From the NCBI GenBank assembly GCA_016931535.1, contig JAFGEP010000150.1:40504-104503 (forward strand): 64,000 bases of DNA. Direction: 5' to 3'. Origin of the DNA: Bradymonadales bacterium. GTDB taxonomy: Bacteria > Myxococcota_A > Bradymonadia > JAFGEP01. Shown piece after piece: positions 35,599-43,613 of this stretch (the stretch's first letter is position 1; every line of letters begins with the position of its first letter). The notes beneath the pieces are model-generated. The model ran no database searches, was not told where the DNA came from, and was given only the letters and a program-made list of their open reading frames with translations. A program made the position numbers and the translations under genes.

Positions 35599-37977
35599 TC
35601 AAGTCTCCTGGACAAGCTGGGCGATCTCGCCGACATGCTGGAATCGATCCTCGGGCTTCTTCTGGATGGCGCGGTGAATGACCTCGTCGATGTCGTCGGC
35701 CACCTGGGGATTGAGCTTCTTTGCGCGGGGTGGCGCGGTGTGGAGGTGGTGATAGCTGAGGTCGCCCTTGGCAAAAGGGACCTTGCCGGTCGCACACTCG
35801 AACAGGGTGATGCCCAGGCTGTAGATATCGCTGCGGCCGTCCAGGTTTTTCCCCAGGATCTGTTCAGGAGACATGTAGTAGGGGGTCCCGATGGCTCGGG
35901 TGTGGTCCTCGCTGGCCTCCTCGACGAACTTGGCCAACCCGAAGTCCATGATCTTGAGCGCATTGTCCTTGGTGATCATCAGGTTGCCGCTTTTGATGTC
36001 GCGGTGGACCAGCCCCTTGTCGTGGGCGTAGGCCAGGCCTCGGCAGGCGTTGGTGATGATGAAGCGCAGCATGGCATCATCCAGGGGGCCGGACCTCCTG
36101 ATCACGCTTTTCAGGGTCTCGCCCTCTACGTACTCCATGGCCATGTAGTACTCGTCATCCTGCTCACCGGCGTCGAACACCATCACGATGTTGGGGTGGG
36201 TCATGGCAGCCGCCGCTCTTGCCTCGCGCAGGAAGTACTCCACGGCGGTCCGATTGTGCTTGAGGTTCTCTCCCAGGATCTTGTAAGCCACCATCCGGTT
36301 CAACACCGTATCCCGGGCGCGATACACGATACCCATGCCGCCTCTCGCGATCTCCTCGATGATCTCGTAGCGCGCCTTGAGCAGGCGGTTGGCTGCGATG
36401 CCGAGGTTACCGCTGGCGGCGGCCTGGCCCTGACCTCGGCCGTTTCGCTTCGCCGAGGAGAGAGCCGAAAGCTTGCCTTGGGCCCCGCTCATTTGCTTGC
36501 GCAGGACATCGGCGCGGGATTTGGCATTTTGGTGGCTGTTGTTGACCGACAGGATCGAGTCGTACAGCTTGATCGCTTCGGCGAACTCGCCCGACAGCTC
36601 GGCGCAACGTCCCAGGTTGTACACGATGTCCAGGTTATGGTGATCGGGCGATTCGCCGCCCAGTGCCTCCTGGAACTTGATCTTGGCCTCCTCTACCCGA
36701 CCCAGCTGGAACAGGATACTCCCCTCCAGCCAGCGAGCCTGGCTGGCGTGTTGGCCGAACTCCCCCATCCTGGCCAGCACCTGGAGCGCCTCCTCTTTCT
36801 TGCCGTTCTGGAAGAGCAGCACCCCCGCCTTGAGGTAGTTGCCCGACTCCTCCCATCCGGCCACCGCCAGCTGGAACTCGCCAACCAGCTCGTAAAGCCG
36901 CGCCGATTCCTCACTCTGACCGCCCTTGGCGTATAGCTCGGCAGCCTTGCGGGTTTCTCCCCGATCGGCCAGGATCTCGGCGGCGGAGATGAAGTCTCCT
37001 CCTTCCTCGTACAACCTGGCTGCTCCGGCCAGCTCCCCCACCTGGTAGTATAGCTCGGCGGCACGCAGAGGCTCCTCAGCGGCTGCGAACAGGGCGGCAG
37101 CACCCCGTTGGTCCCCCGCCTTGAGCGCCAGCTCCGCACGACAGGCGTTGGCCCTCTTCCGATCACCCATCTGATCGAAGAGCTCGGCAGCCCTTCGCAT
37201 CTCGCCGGTGTCGAAGCAGACATCGGCAGCCTCCCTCAACCTGCCTTGCTCCAGCAGGAGCTCGGCGGCTTCCTTGGAGAAACCCGCTCGCCTGAACAGA
37301 TCGACCGCCTCCTTGATGCGCCCCAGCTCCTTGTAGTAGGTCGCCGCCCGGTGACCCACCTTGCACCCATCTTCGATGGCCGAGAGATCACCGCGAGCGA
37401 AGCGATACTGCTGTTCGAAGTACTGGGCGAAGTTGTCGGCCGCTGGTTCGTACTCCCGCAGCCGGGCGAAGAGCTTTCCCGCGTCGCGATGTCGGCCGAG
37501 CTGCTCGTACAACTCGGCTGCGCGCTTCAGGTTGTCGGTCTTCAGGTAGCACTCGGCTGCGCGATCCATCTGGCCCAGCTGGGCGTACTCCTCAGCGGCG
37601 ATCGAGTACAAGCCGTGGCTGGCGGCCACCTGGGCAGCTCTGTCCCTCAAGCCGGCCCGTCGCAGGACATGGACCGCCTTGGAGACCTTGCCCGCCCGCT
37701 CGTATGCTTCGGCCGCGCGGGTCTGGTAGTTCAGTCGATCGTACAGCTCGGCCGCTTTCTCGTACCGTTCCAGGTTGAAAAGGGCATCGGCCAGGGAGAG
37801 ATCGTCACCAGACTGCTTTTTGGCCCGTAGTAATCGCAGCGATTCCCGGTCCAGCCCCTGACCGAACTCTTCCTTCTCTGTCCGCTTCCAGAACAGCTTG
37901 CGCACCACCAGGAGCAGCAGCAGCAAGACCACCGCCACGACAAGGATCGCGTCTCTGTTGGCCTCCAAAAAGCCCAC
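35599..37977 (-). CDS. Membrane-anchored TPR Ser/Thr protein kinase
   Basis: 792 residues. One membrane helix (11-26) is followed by a basic patch and a very long helical solenoid (about 60-480) of TPR/clathrin-type repeats (RAAELYEQLGRHRDAGKLF). A Hanks-type kinase forms the C-terminus (about 537-792). The kinase is complete: glycine loop ARGGMGIVY, Lys566 in VAYKIL, HRD 658-660, DFG 678-680 and GTPYYMSPE in the activation segment. Here the kinase is C-terminal and the repeats N-terminal, the reverse of the common order. It starts at a GTG. Both solenoid and kinase should lie in the cytoplasm at the membrane; substrates are unknown, but FHA proteins nearby could read its phosphothreonines. 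Confidence 0.93.
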   Translation of the reverse strand: MGFLEANRDAILVVAVVLLLLLLVVRKLFWKRTEKEEFGQGLDRESLRLLRAKKQSGDDLSLADALFNLERYEKAAELYDRLNYQTRAAEAYERAGKVSKAVHVLRRAGLRDRAAQVAASHGLYSIAAEEYAQLGQMDRAAECYLKTDNLKRAAELYEQLGRHRDAGKLFARLREYEPAADNFAQYFEQQYRFARGDLSAIEDGCKVGHRAATYYKELGRIKEAVDLFRRAGFSKEAAELLLEQGRLREAADVCFDTGEMRRAAELFDQMGDRKRANACRAELALKAGDQRGAAALFAAAEEPLRAAELYYQVGELAGAARLYEEGGDFISAAEILADRGETRKAAELYAKGGQSEESARLYELVGEFQLAVAGWEESGNYLKAGVLLFQNGKKEEALQVLARMGEFGQHASQARWLEGSILFQLGRVEEAKIKFQEALGGESPDHHNLDIVYNLGRCAELSGEFAEAIKLYDSILSVNNSHQNAKSRADVLRKQMSGAQGKLSALSSAKRNGRGQGQAAASGNLGIAANRLLKARYEIIEEIARGGMGIVYRARDTVLNRMVAYKILGENLKHNRTAVEYFLREARAAAAMTHPNIVMVFDAGEQDDEYYMAMEYVEGETLKSVIRRSGPLDDAMLRFIITNACRGLAYAHDKGLVHRDIKSGNLMITKDNALKIMDFGLAKFVEEASEDHTRAIGTPYYMSPEQILGKNLDGRSDIYSLGITLFECATGKVPFAKGDLSYHHLHTAPPRAKKLNPQVADDIDEVIHRAIQKKPEDRFQHVGEIAQLVQET

Positions 37978-38118
37978 CTACCGTTGCCTCATCCCGGGTT
38001 TGTCAACCTTCTTATATTAGGATAACCATCGAAGAAAAGAGAGTCTGTCTTCCGAGGTGTACCCCGGTCATGCGGCCAACCGGACGTCGCAGCAGTGCGA
38101 ACCGGTTTTCTGGCACCC

Positions 38119-38769
38119 CTAAGGCAGGCGTTGGGGGATTGCCTCCCCCCGCTCCAACCGTTCGAGAACCTCCGCGTAACCGAGGGGTACAGGCTGGTCC
38201 TCGGGCCAGCTCCTCAGGATCTGGAGGGCGGACTCCCGCTGTCCCGACCACCCGTATACCAGCGTTAGCGGCCACAGGGTCGCGGCTTCTGGCCGGTCAC
38301 GGCACAGATCGAGATAGATGTTCGCCGCCTCTTCCAGGCGGTCCTGTTGGACCAGGCAGAAGGCCACCGCCTCCATCCAGGATCGAGAGAACTCGAAGCC
38401 ATTGGTCCCCATCTCCACCAGGGGCGGCGATCCATGCAGGTAGCGCGTCAGCACCTCCCGCAGTTCGACCGCGGGAACCCCTTGCCTGGATTCCGGATGG
38501 AACCGCTCGGTTACCTCCCCCCGGATGGAGTCCATCAGCTCCAGGGAAAGCTGGAGCATCAGCGGGCAGTCCCCTTGTTGGTATGCTTGAAGGACCGGTG
38601 CCAGCGGGCCGTCAACGACCGGCGTCATCCCTGCGGCCGTGAGATCCGGAGCCTCCAGAAGCGGGCGCTCGACTGCAACGGGCCTGGGACAGGCCCAGCC
38701 CGACAGGGCTGCCAACACACACCAGGATGGCAGCCAGATTCCCCAGGTTCTGCTGCTCCTCATGTCCAT
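38119..38769 (-). CDS. Exported protein, possible lipoprotein, unknown function
   Basis: 216 residues. The N-terminus has a basic start and a hydrophobic core, then SGWACP. A Cys is in place for lipidation, but Trp at -2 is not a standard lipobox, so signal-peptidase I export is an alternative. The mature part is helical, with a TPR-like end (AVAFCLVQQDRLEEAANIYL). The ATG follows a GAGGGG site 5 nt upstream. The gene is leftward and lies before the kinase gene by 140 bp, in which a TATAAG hexamer could serve the kinase. I do not recognise the family. Confidence 0.62.
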   Translation of the reverse strand: MDMRSSRTWGIWLPSWCVLAALSGWACPRPVAVERPLLEAPDLTAAGMTPVVDGPLAPVLQAYQQGDCPLMLQLSLELMDSIRGEVTERFHPESRQGVPAVELREVLTRYLHGSPPLVEMGTNGFEFSRSWMEAVAFCLVQQDRLEEAANIYLDLCRDRPEAATLWPLTLVYGWSGQRESALQILRSWPEDQPVPLGYAEVLERLERGEAIPQRLP

Positions 38770-39007
38770 GCCACCCCTCTTCCCGCCATCGATCGGCGGC
38801 TTTGGTATCGGCCCGTCTCACACAGGGTTTTTTCTCCCTTGCGGGTAGCGGAATCGATATTGCTGGAGCGATCGTCGACCAGCGGCAACCAGACCGGGTG
38901 TCGGGTGATGGCCCGAGGGTCCTCAGCCAGGAGCGCTCCCTTGTCTGGTCAGGTGTTGGATGCCTCCTGGTGCCCCGTCTCTTCCCGGGTGGCAGCAGAT
39001 CGGCTGC

Positions 39008-39964
39008 TCAGGTCGCGAGGTAGACACGTAGAGGCTGCTGACCGATCAGAAACAGGTCGCCATCCGAGGCGTTGTATCGGCCCCGGATCTTGAGAAATGT
39101 TCCGTTGGAGCTACGCAGATCCTCCACGATGAACCCGCCCGAGCTGCAGGTGATCCGCGCATGGCGGCTGCTGACGAACCCGTCGTCGCGAAACAGGATG
39201 CTACCCCTCTCCCGGCCGATGACCTCCTCGGTATGCGTCAACAGGAAAGCTTGGACGCTGCTTGATGGGCTGGAAGTCCGCACCAGTCTGCCCCAGGCAT
39301 CTCCCAGGGGTGCGCCCAGTGCTCTTGGTTCCTGCTCCTCGGCTGAGAGATCTTCCGGCTCGGCCGGGATCACCTGGAACTCCAACAACTGCCTGCCGAT
39401 CCGCAGTCGATCGAGATGGACGAGCGGCGTGGGTTCCACGATGCGCACGAAGATCCCATTCAGGCTGTCGAGATCGGTCACCACCAGGCTATCCTCCTCC
39501 AGGTCGAAGGCCACGTGTTCGGGGCTGAGGAACGGATCCTCTCGAAACGCGCCGGGACCATGCAGGCGACCGAACACGTTTCGGCCGTTCGCCAGCCCGA
39601 GGCTCTCTCCCAGGCTCCCATCGGGCTGGATGAGCACCAGTTTTGACCTGGTGGAGAGGGGGGAGACCACAGGTTCGGCAGGCGTGAGATCCTCGTCCGG
39701 GGTCACCGTCTGCGGGGAGACGGGAGCTGGCTTCCCCCCGAGTCGAGCCCCACACTGCCCGCAAAACGCATGGCTGAGGGGCACTGGGGAGTGGCATTGG
39801 GGGCAGGTCCGTTCCTCCTCTTCTCCTGCTGCCACCCGCTGCAGCCGGAGGTTGGCGCCACAGCTCAGGCAGAAGTTGAAGTGGTCCTCGTTTTCCCGGC
39901 CGCACTTCTTGCACGTGATCACGGTAGACACCTGCGCGCTCTGCAGTCCCGGGTCACCTCCCAC
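39008..39964 (-). CDS. Zinc-ribbon and double-FHA protein
   Basis: 318 residues. Two zinc-ribbon modules come first (CKKCGRENEDHFNFCLSCG and CPQCHSPVPLSHAFCGQCG), then two FHA-type segments. The first (about 105-195) has GRNVFGR, SPEHVAF and SLNGIFV. The second (about 235-318) has EEVIGRERGS, SSRHARI and SSNGTFL, the canonical phosphothreonine-binding loop set. It would act as a cytoplasmic reader of Ser/Thr kinase signalling. The 39964 start is GTG; other GTG codons at 39931 and 39922 would still keep the first zinc ribbon. Kinase and FHA genes in one neighbourhood suggest a shared pathway. Confidence 0.85.
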   Translation of the reverse strand: MGGDPGLQSAQVSTVITCKKCGRENEDHFNFCLSCGANLRLQRVAAGEEEERTCPQCHSPVPLSHAFCGQCGARLGGKPAPVSPQTVTPDEDLTPAEPVVSPLSTRSKLVLIQPDGSLGESLGLANGRNVFGRLHGPGAFREDPFLSPEHVAFDLEEDSLVVTDLDSLNGIFVRIVEPTPLVHLDRLRIGRQLLEFQVIPAEPEDLSAEEQEPRALGAPLGDAWGRLVRTSSPSSSVQAFLLTHTEEVIGRERGSILFRDDGFVSSRHARITCSSGGFIVEDLRSSNGTFLKIRGRYNASDGDLFLIGQQPLRVYLAT

Positions 39965-40066
39965 ACCGATCGCCCCTGGTCAGATGATGGGGCTGGCAAC
40001 AGGCGACCGGCACCGGTGGATCACCGCGATCCGACCGCCCAAGTGCGACCGCAGGCAACCTCGATC

Positions 40067-40714
40067 CTAGTAGGTCGGCACGCCGGCTTGAGACAGCTGC
40101 TGGCTGAACCAGCCGCCGGTCAGGGCATCGATCCCCGCGGTGAGCTGCTGGATCTCCAGCTCCCGGCGCAACCGCTCCATGGCGTTGGAGGGCGGATCCA
40201 GGATGCTCTGGATCTGGGAGCGCCTTCTCTCGAAGTACAGGCTGGTCACCGTGGTGAGGATCTCCTCCCGCAGCTCCACCAGGTTGCTTCGCTCCCTGCT
40301 GATCCGCAGCAGATCGGGGTTGAACACCAGATCCCTGAGGTCCCAATCCCCCTGGAGTCGCACTCGGATCTCGTTGTCATCCTCGATGCGCACGTCGCGG
40401 TCCACTCGGGTTAAAAGCAGGCCATCGGCTGTGGCAGAGAAGACCTGTGCATCATCCTTTTGTTCGTCGTCCTGGTAGTCCATCCAGTACTGGACCCGAA
40501 GGCGAGGCAGTAGCGCCGAAAGATCGGCGCGGGTGGTCCAGCGCCCGATCTGGTCGTCATCGATATGGGCGTAGGCGGCGGCAGCCTCCTGTACCTCCAG
40601 GATGGTCGGTTCGGCGGCGAACTGGTCGAGGATCTCCTGGGGAGACTGTGCCAGAGCCGTTCCGGACAGCAGCAACAAGAGGGCAAGCCCGAATGGGACA
40701 ATCGACTGCTTCAT
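40067..40714 (-). CDS. Secreted protein sharing a C-terminal domain with its neighbour
   Basis: 215 residues with a clear signal peptide (LLLLLSGTALAQ) and a GGAGG site before the ATG. About 150 residues at the C-terminus (LPRLRVQYWMDYQ, DNEIRVRLQGDWDLRDLVFNPD, then long helices) resemble the end of the upstream beta-propeller protein (LPTVRVEYRVDQQ, DGELRVMGLVDLYDLVMEPRE). In both a beta-rich part leads to a helical hairpin ending in LDAMSGG or IDALTGG. The pair is likely a duplicated secreted domain. Family unknown. Confidence 0.7.
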   Translation of the reverse strand: MKQSIVPFGLALLLLLSGTALAQSPQEILDQFAAEPTILEVQEAAAAYAHIDDDQIGRWTTRADLSALLPRLRVQYWMDYQDDEQKDDAQVFSATADGLLLTRVDRDVRIEDDNEIRVRLQGDWDLRDLVFNPDLLRISRERSNLVELREEILTTVTSLYFERRRSQIQSILDPPSNAMERLRRELEIQQLTAGIDALTGGWFSQQLSQAGVPTY

Positions 40715-40802
40715 TGGTAACCTCCGCGGCAGGGCGGTCGATCCGCCCTGGTAACTCTGTCTCGGTTCTGACCGTCGGCCTCGACGGCAACCGCACGTTG
40801 CG

Positions 40803-42653
40803 CTAACGCCCGGCGATGCGGCTGTAGGCCGAGAAGAACCCTCCGCTCATGGCGTCCAGACGCGCCGTCAGCTCCGCCAACACCATCTGGTCCATCAAGA
40901 CTCTCGCGATGGTGGTATTTCGCCCCTCGGCGATCCGCATCACCAGGTTCTGTCTGGTGGTATACAACCGCAACAGGCGCCGCACCAGCCGGCTTCGCCG
41001 CTTGACCAGCTGCTCCCCTTCCTGCCGTACCGACATCTCCCGCGGCTCCATCACCAGGTCGTAGAGATCGACGAGCCCCATGACTCGCAACTCCCCATCA
41101 TCCTGCCGCCTGAGGTCCAGCCCATCCAGGTTGGACAGTCCGGCCGAATCATAGACGTAATCGGCGGTTTCGCGCCGTTGCTGATCGACCCGGTACTCCA
41201 CCCGTACCGTCGGCAGAAACCGGCTCCACCACAGTCGGGTCGCCCAGGAATCCACCGGCAGGTCATGGTACCCGTAGTAGGTCAAGACGGCCGCCAGTGT
41301 CCGGCCGAGGTCCGGCTCGGCAGCAAACATCTCACTGGCCCGTCGTGCCTGCTCCTGACCCGAGATCATCTCCCAGGGATGCATCAGCTGGTATATGCCC
41401 TGGCCGGAGGCGATCCAGATGTGGTCATCCGGTCCCACCGCCACCTGGTAGATGGTCGCAGCCGGCAAGCCCTGGTCGAGGTCCAGCCAGACGCCTGCCT
41501 CGCCACTCATGCTGTAGATCCCATCTTCCGTTCCCACCACCAGAGCCGAGCGGTAGAGGGCAAGCCACCGCACGTTCCGATCGCGCAGGCCGGTGGAGGC
41601 GATCAGCCGAAAGGCATCTCCTCCATCGTTTGTCTCCTGAACCCCGGAAGCGGTCGCGACCAGCAGCCGGTTCGAGTTGTCGGGGTCGATCACCAGGTTG
41701 TTGATCTCGCCGGGCCGGACAGCCGGCAGAACGGTCCGGGGAAGCCAGGATCTCCCCCCGTCACGGCTCCGATAGAGCCGGCCATCGCCCACCAGGTAGA
41801 GGTACTGCGGGTAGGTGGGAGAGGATGCCACGAAGGCGATGGAGGCGGAGGATGGGGGACCGGGGATCCGCTCCCAGCTCGCGCCGTTGTCCAGACTGAC
41901 CAGCGCCCCGCTGGTCGTTCCCACCACCAAGGTGCCCTCTCCCAGCGCCAGCGAGGTGAACCGCTCCTCCGTTCTGCCCACGCCCAGGCTGATCAGCTCC
42001 CAGCTCGCGCCGTAGTCTTGTGAGCGGTAGATACCCTGGCCTGCCACGGCGTAGACCTGGTTGGTCTCGCGAGGGTCCACGAGGATCTGGGTGAACACGT
42101 TGTCCCGAAGGGGATCAGCGGCTTCCGGAGCGATCTCTCGCGGTCCCGCCGTGGCCGCCTCCTGTGACAGGATCTCCTCCAGAGCCTGCTCCAAAAGGTC
42201 GTCCTGCAACTCGTCGAGGATCAGGGTCGCCAGGTACTCGCCGTACTCCTCCTCCAGCTTGATATACTGGTCCTGCTCCAACTCCTCGAACAGATCGTTC
42301 ACTTCCTGGAGTTGATCGTCGGTCAGATCCTCGATAGTGCCGACATCGTAGGTGCGTCGCTCGACCTCACCGACGGAACGCTGGCCGGAGGCCCGCAGGT
42401 TGTATACGATCTCCCAGCTCATCCCGCCGTTCAACGAGCGATACAGAATGCCTCTGGCGCCGGCGTACAGTCGGCTGGCGTGCCCTGGATCCACGGCGAT
42501 GGATCGGATGTTCAGGTTCCTCAGGCCGCTGTTGTAGTCCAGCCAGACGCCGTACTCCAGCAGATCTTGCTGCGGCTGCTCTGGCTGGGCAGCTGCCAGC
42601 GGAGCAAGAGCGAAGAAGACGGCAATGAACGTGAGATGTCTCAGTATGATCAT
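40803..42653 (-). CDS. Secreted beta-propeller protein (BNR/sortilin-like) with a C-terminal domain
   Basis: 616 residues: a signal peptide, a propeller of BNR/YCF48-type repeats with recurrent SxDxGxSW blades (SLNGGMSWE, SQDYGASWELI, SLDNGASWERI, SRDGGRSWLPR), an inserted Glu/Leu-rich helix (about 105-160), and a C-terminal domain shared with the downstream gene. BNR propellers bind proteins or polymers outside the cell or in the periplasm. The ATG has no ribosome site, and a candidate promoter sits so close that the transcript may be leaderless. The signature Asp-box motifs make the fold firm; ligand unknown. Confidence 0.85.
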   Translation of the reverse strand: MIILRHLTFIAVFFALAPLAAAQPEQPQQDLLEYGVWLDYNSGLRNLNIRSIAVDPGHASRLYAGARGILYRSLNGGMSWEIVYNLRASGQRSVGEVERRTYDVGTIEDLTDDQLQEVNDLFEELEQDQYIKLEEEYGEYLATLILDELQDDLLEQALEEILSQEAATAGPREIAPEAADPLRDNVFTQILVDPRETNQVYAVAGQGIYRSQDYGASWELISLGVGRTEERFTSLALGEGTLVVGTTSGALVSLDNGASWERIPGPPSSASIAFVASSPTYPQYLYLVGDGRLYRSRDGGRSWLPRTVLPAVRPGEINNLVIDPDNSNRLLVATASGVQETNDGGDAFRLIASTGLRDRNVRWLALYRSALVVGTEDGIYSMSGEAGVWLDLDQGLPAATIYQVAVGPDDHIWIASGQGIYQLMHPWEMISGQEQARRASEMFAAEPDLGRTLAAVLTYYGYHDLPVDSWATRLWWSRFLPTVRVEYRVDQQRRETADYVYDSAGLSNLDGLDLRRQDDGELRVMGLVDLYDLVMEPREMSVRQEGEQLVKRRSRLVRRLLRLYTTRQNLVMRIAEGRNTTIARVLMDQMVLAELTARLDAMSGGFFSAYSRIAGR

Positions 42654-42660
42654 CTGGTGT

Positions 42661-42690
42661 TATGTAGCCCAACAACAGGTCCGCGGGCAA
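42661..42690 (-). promoter_or_regulatory. Promoter of the beta-propeller gene, possibly leaderless
   Basis: TTGCCC and TACATA are 18 bp apart on the minus strand. Only 7 nt separate the -10 from the ATG, so transcription would begin at or next to the start codon. No Shine-Dalgarno sequence is present. Confidence 0.45.
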
Positions 42691-42860
42691 GAACCTTGGC
42701 TGGACCTCGTTGATGGCACGGGTTGGCGAAGGCCACCGAGCCAACCAAGTCACCGGTAGCAGAGCGGGCACTCAGATTCGAGGGGTTCAGTCCATCCGCT
42801 GGCGGATCACCGGTCGAAAAACCTGCAGCTCCGAGTCGTACTGGAAGATCCTCCCCCGTC

Positions 42861-43613
42861 TTACCAGTCCAGCCCCCCCAGCAGTCCCTTGCGCCACAAC
42901 GATAGCAGGTCCATGCCCATGGCTACCGAAAAGTGCAAGGCCACTCCCAGCCAGAAGGACCGGTGCTTGAGCGCCAGGTATCCCAGGATGCAGGCGGTTA
43001 CCAGTGCACCCATCGCCTCCGGCATCGGTTTGCCGTGGTGGATCATCACGTAGGGGATCGCCATGATGGCGATGGAGTAGTACCCGAAGGTCTTCTCCAG
43101 ACCGAACACCAGGTAGCCCCGCCAGAAGCTCTCCCCCGACAGGAAGACGAAGAAGTAGCTCGCCTCGTAGATCAAAAGGTGCCCCAGGCTCTGACCTGCA
43201 CCGGAGTACAGTGGATACCGCCGGGAAAAAGACTCCATGCCCGACGCCAGAAACAGCACCGGCACCATGAAAACCAGCAGCACCAGGTAGATCCGACCCA
43301 AGCCTCCCGAGCCTTTGAGTCGAAAGCCGTAGTTTGAGGGCCGCTCCTTCAATACCAGCACGATACAGAGCAGCGGCAGGATGGTTCGGGTCAAGACGCT
43401 ACAGCCAGCCAGGTAGATATGGCCAATCAGGTCGACATCCGGCCGCCCCGCCAGGTGGGGAGCGATCTTGGCGTGAAAGAAACCGAGTCGTCCGAATCCG
43501 AACAACAACGAGACAAAGAGCAAGCTGGACAGCAGGACGAACGCCGGCTTGAACTCCAGCTTGAGCCCGCCCGCATTCTCCCCGTTGCAGGTCGAGGGTT
43601 CCGATGCCCTCAC
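42861..43613 (-). CDS. CPBP-family (CAAX-type) intramembrane protease homolog
   Basis: 250 residues, about seven membrane helices. The C-terminal half has the CPBP plan: a GESFWRGYL motif where the family has EExxxR (first Glu is Gly here), a YVMIHHGKP motif and GVALHFSVAMGMD. These metalloproteases cut membrane proteins; the substitution may weaken or abolish activity. The start is GTG, overlapping the mpl stop by 4 bp (GTGA), so it is translated with mpl. This coupling to a peptidoglycan-recycling gene is unusual and gives no clear functional link. Confidence 0.78.
   Translation of the reverse strand: MRASEPSTCNGENAGGLKLEFKPAFVLLSSLLFVSLLFGFGRLGFFHAKIAPHLAGRPDVDLIGHIYLAGCSVLTRTILPLLCIVLVLKERPSNYGFRLKGSGGLGRIYLVLLVFMVPVLFLASGMESFSRRYPLYSGAGQSLGHLLIYEASYFFVFLSGESFWRGYLVFGLEKTFGYYSIAIMAIPYVMIHHGKPMPEAMGALVTACILGYLALKHRSFWLGVALHFSVAMGMDLLSLWRKGLLGGLDW

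Noticed and set aside
35179..36936. Long rightward open frame (585 codons) opposite the kinase gene
   Set aside because: It is antisense to the TPR-kinase, whose protein shows full kinase motifs; the rightward translation has no domain pattern. High G+C leaves long empty frames open.
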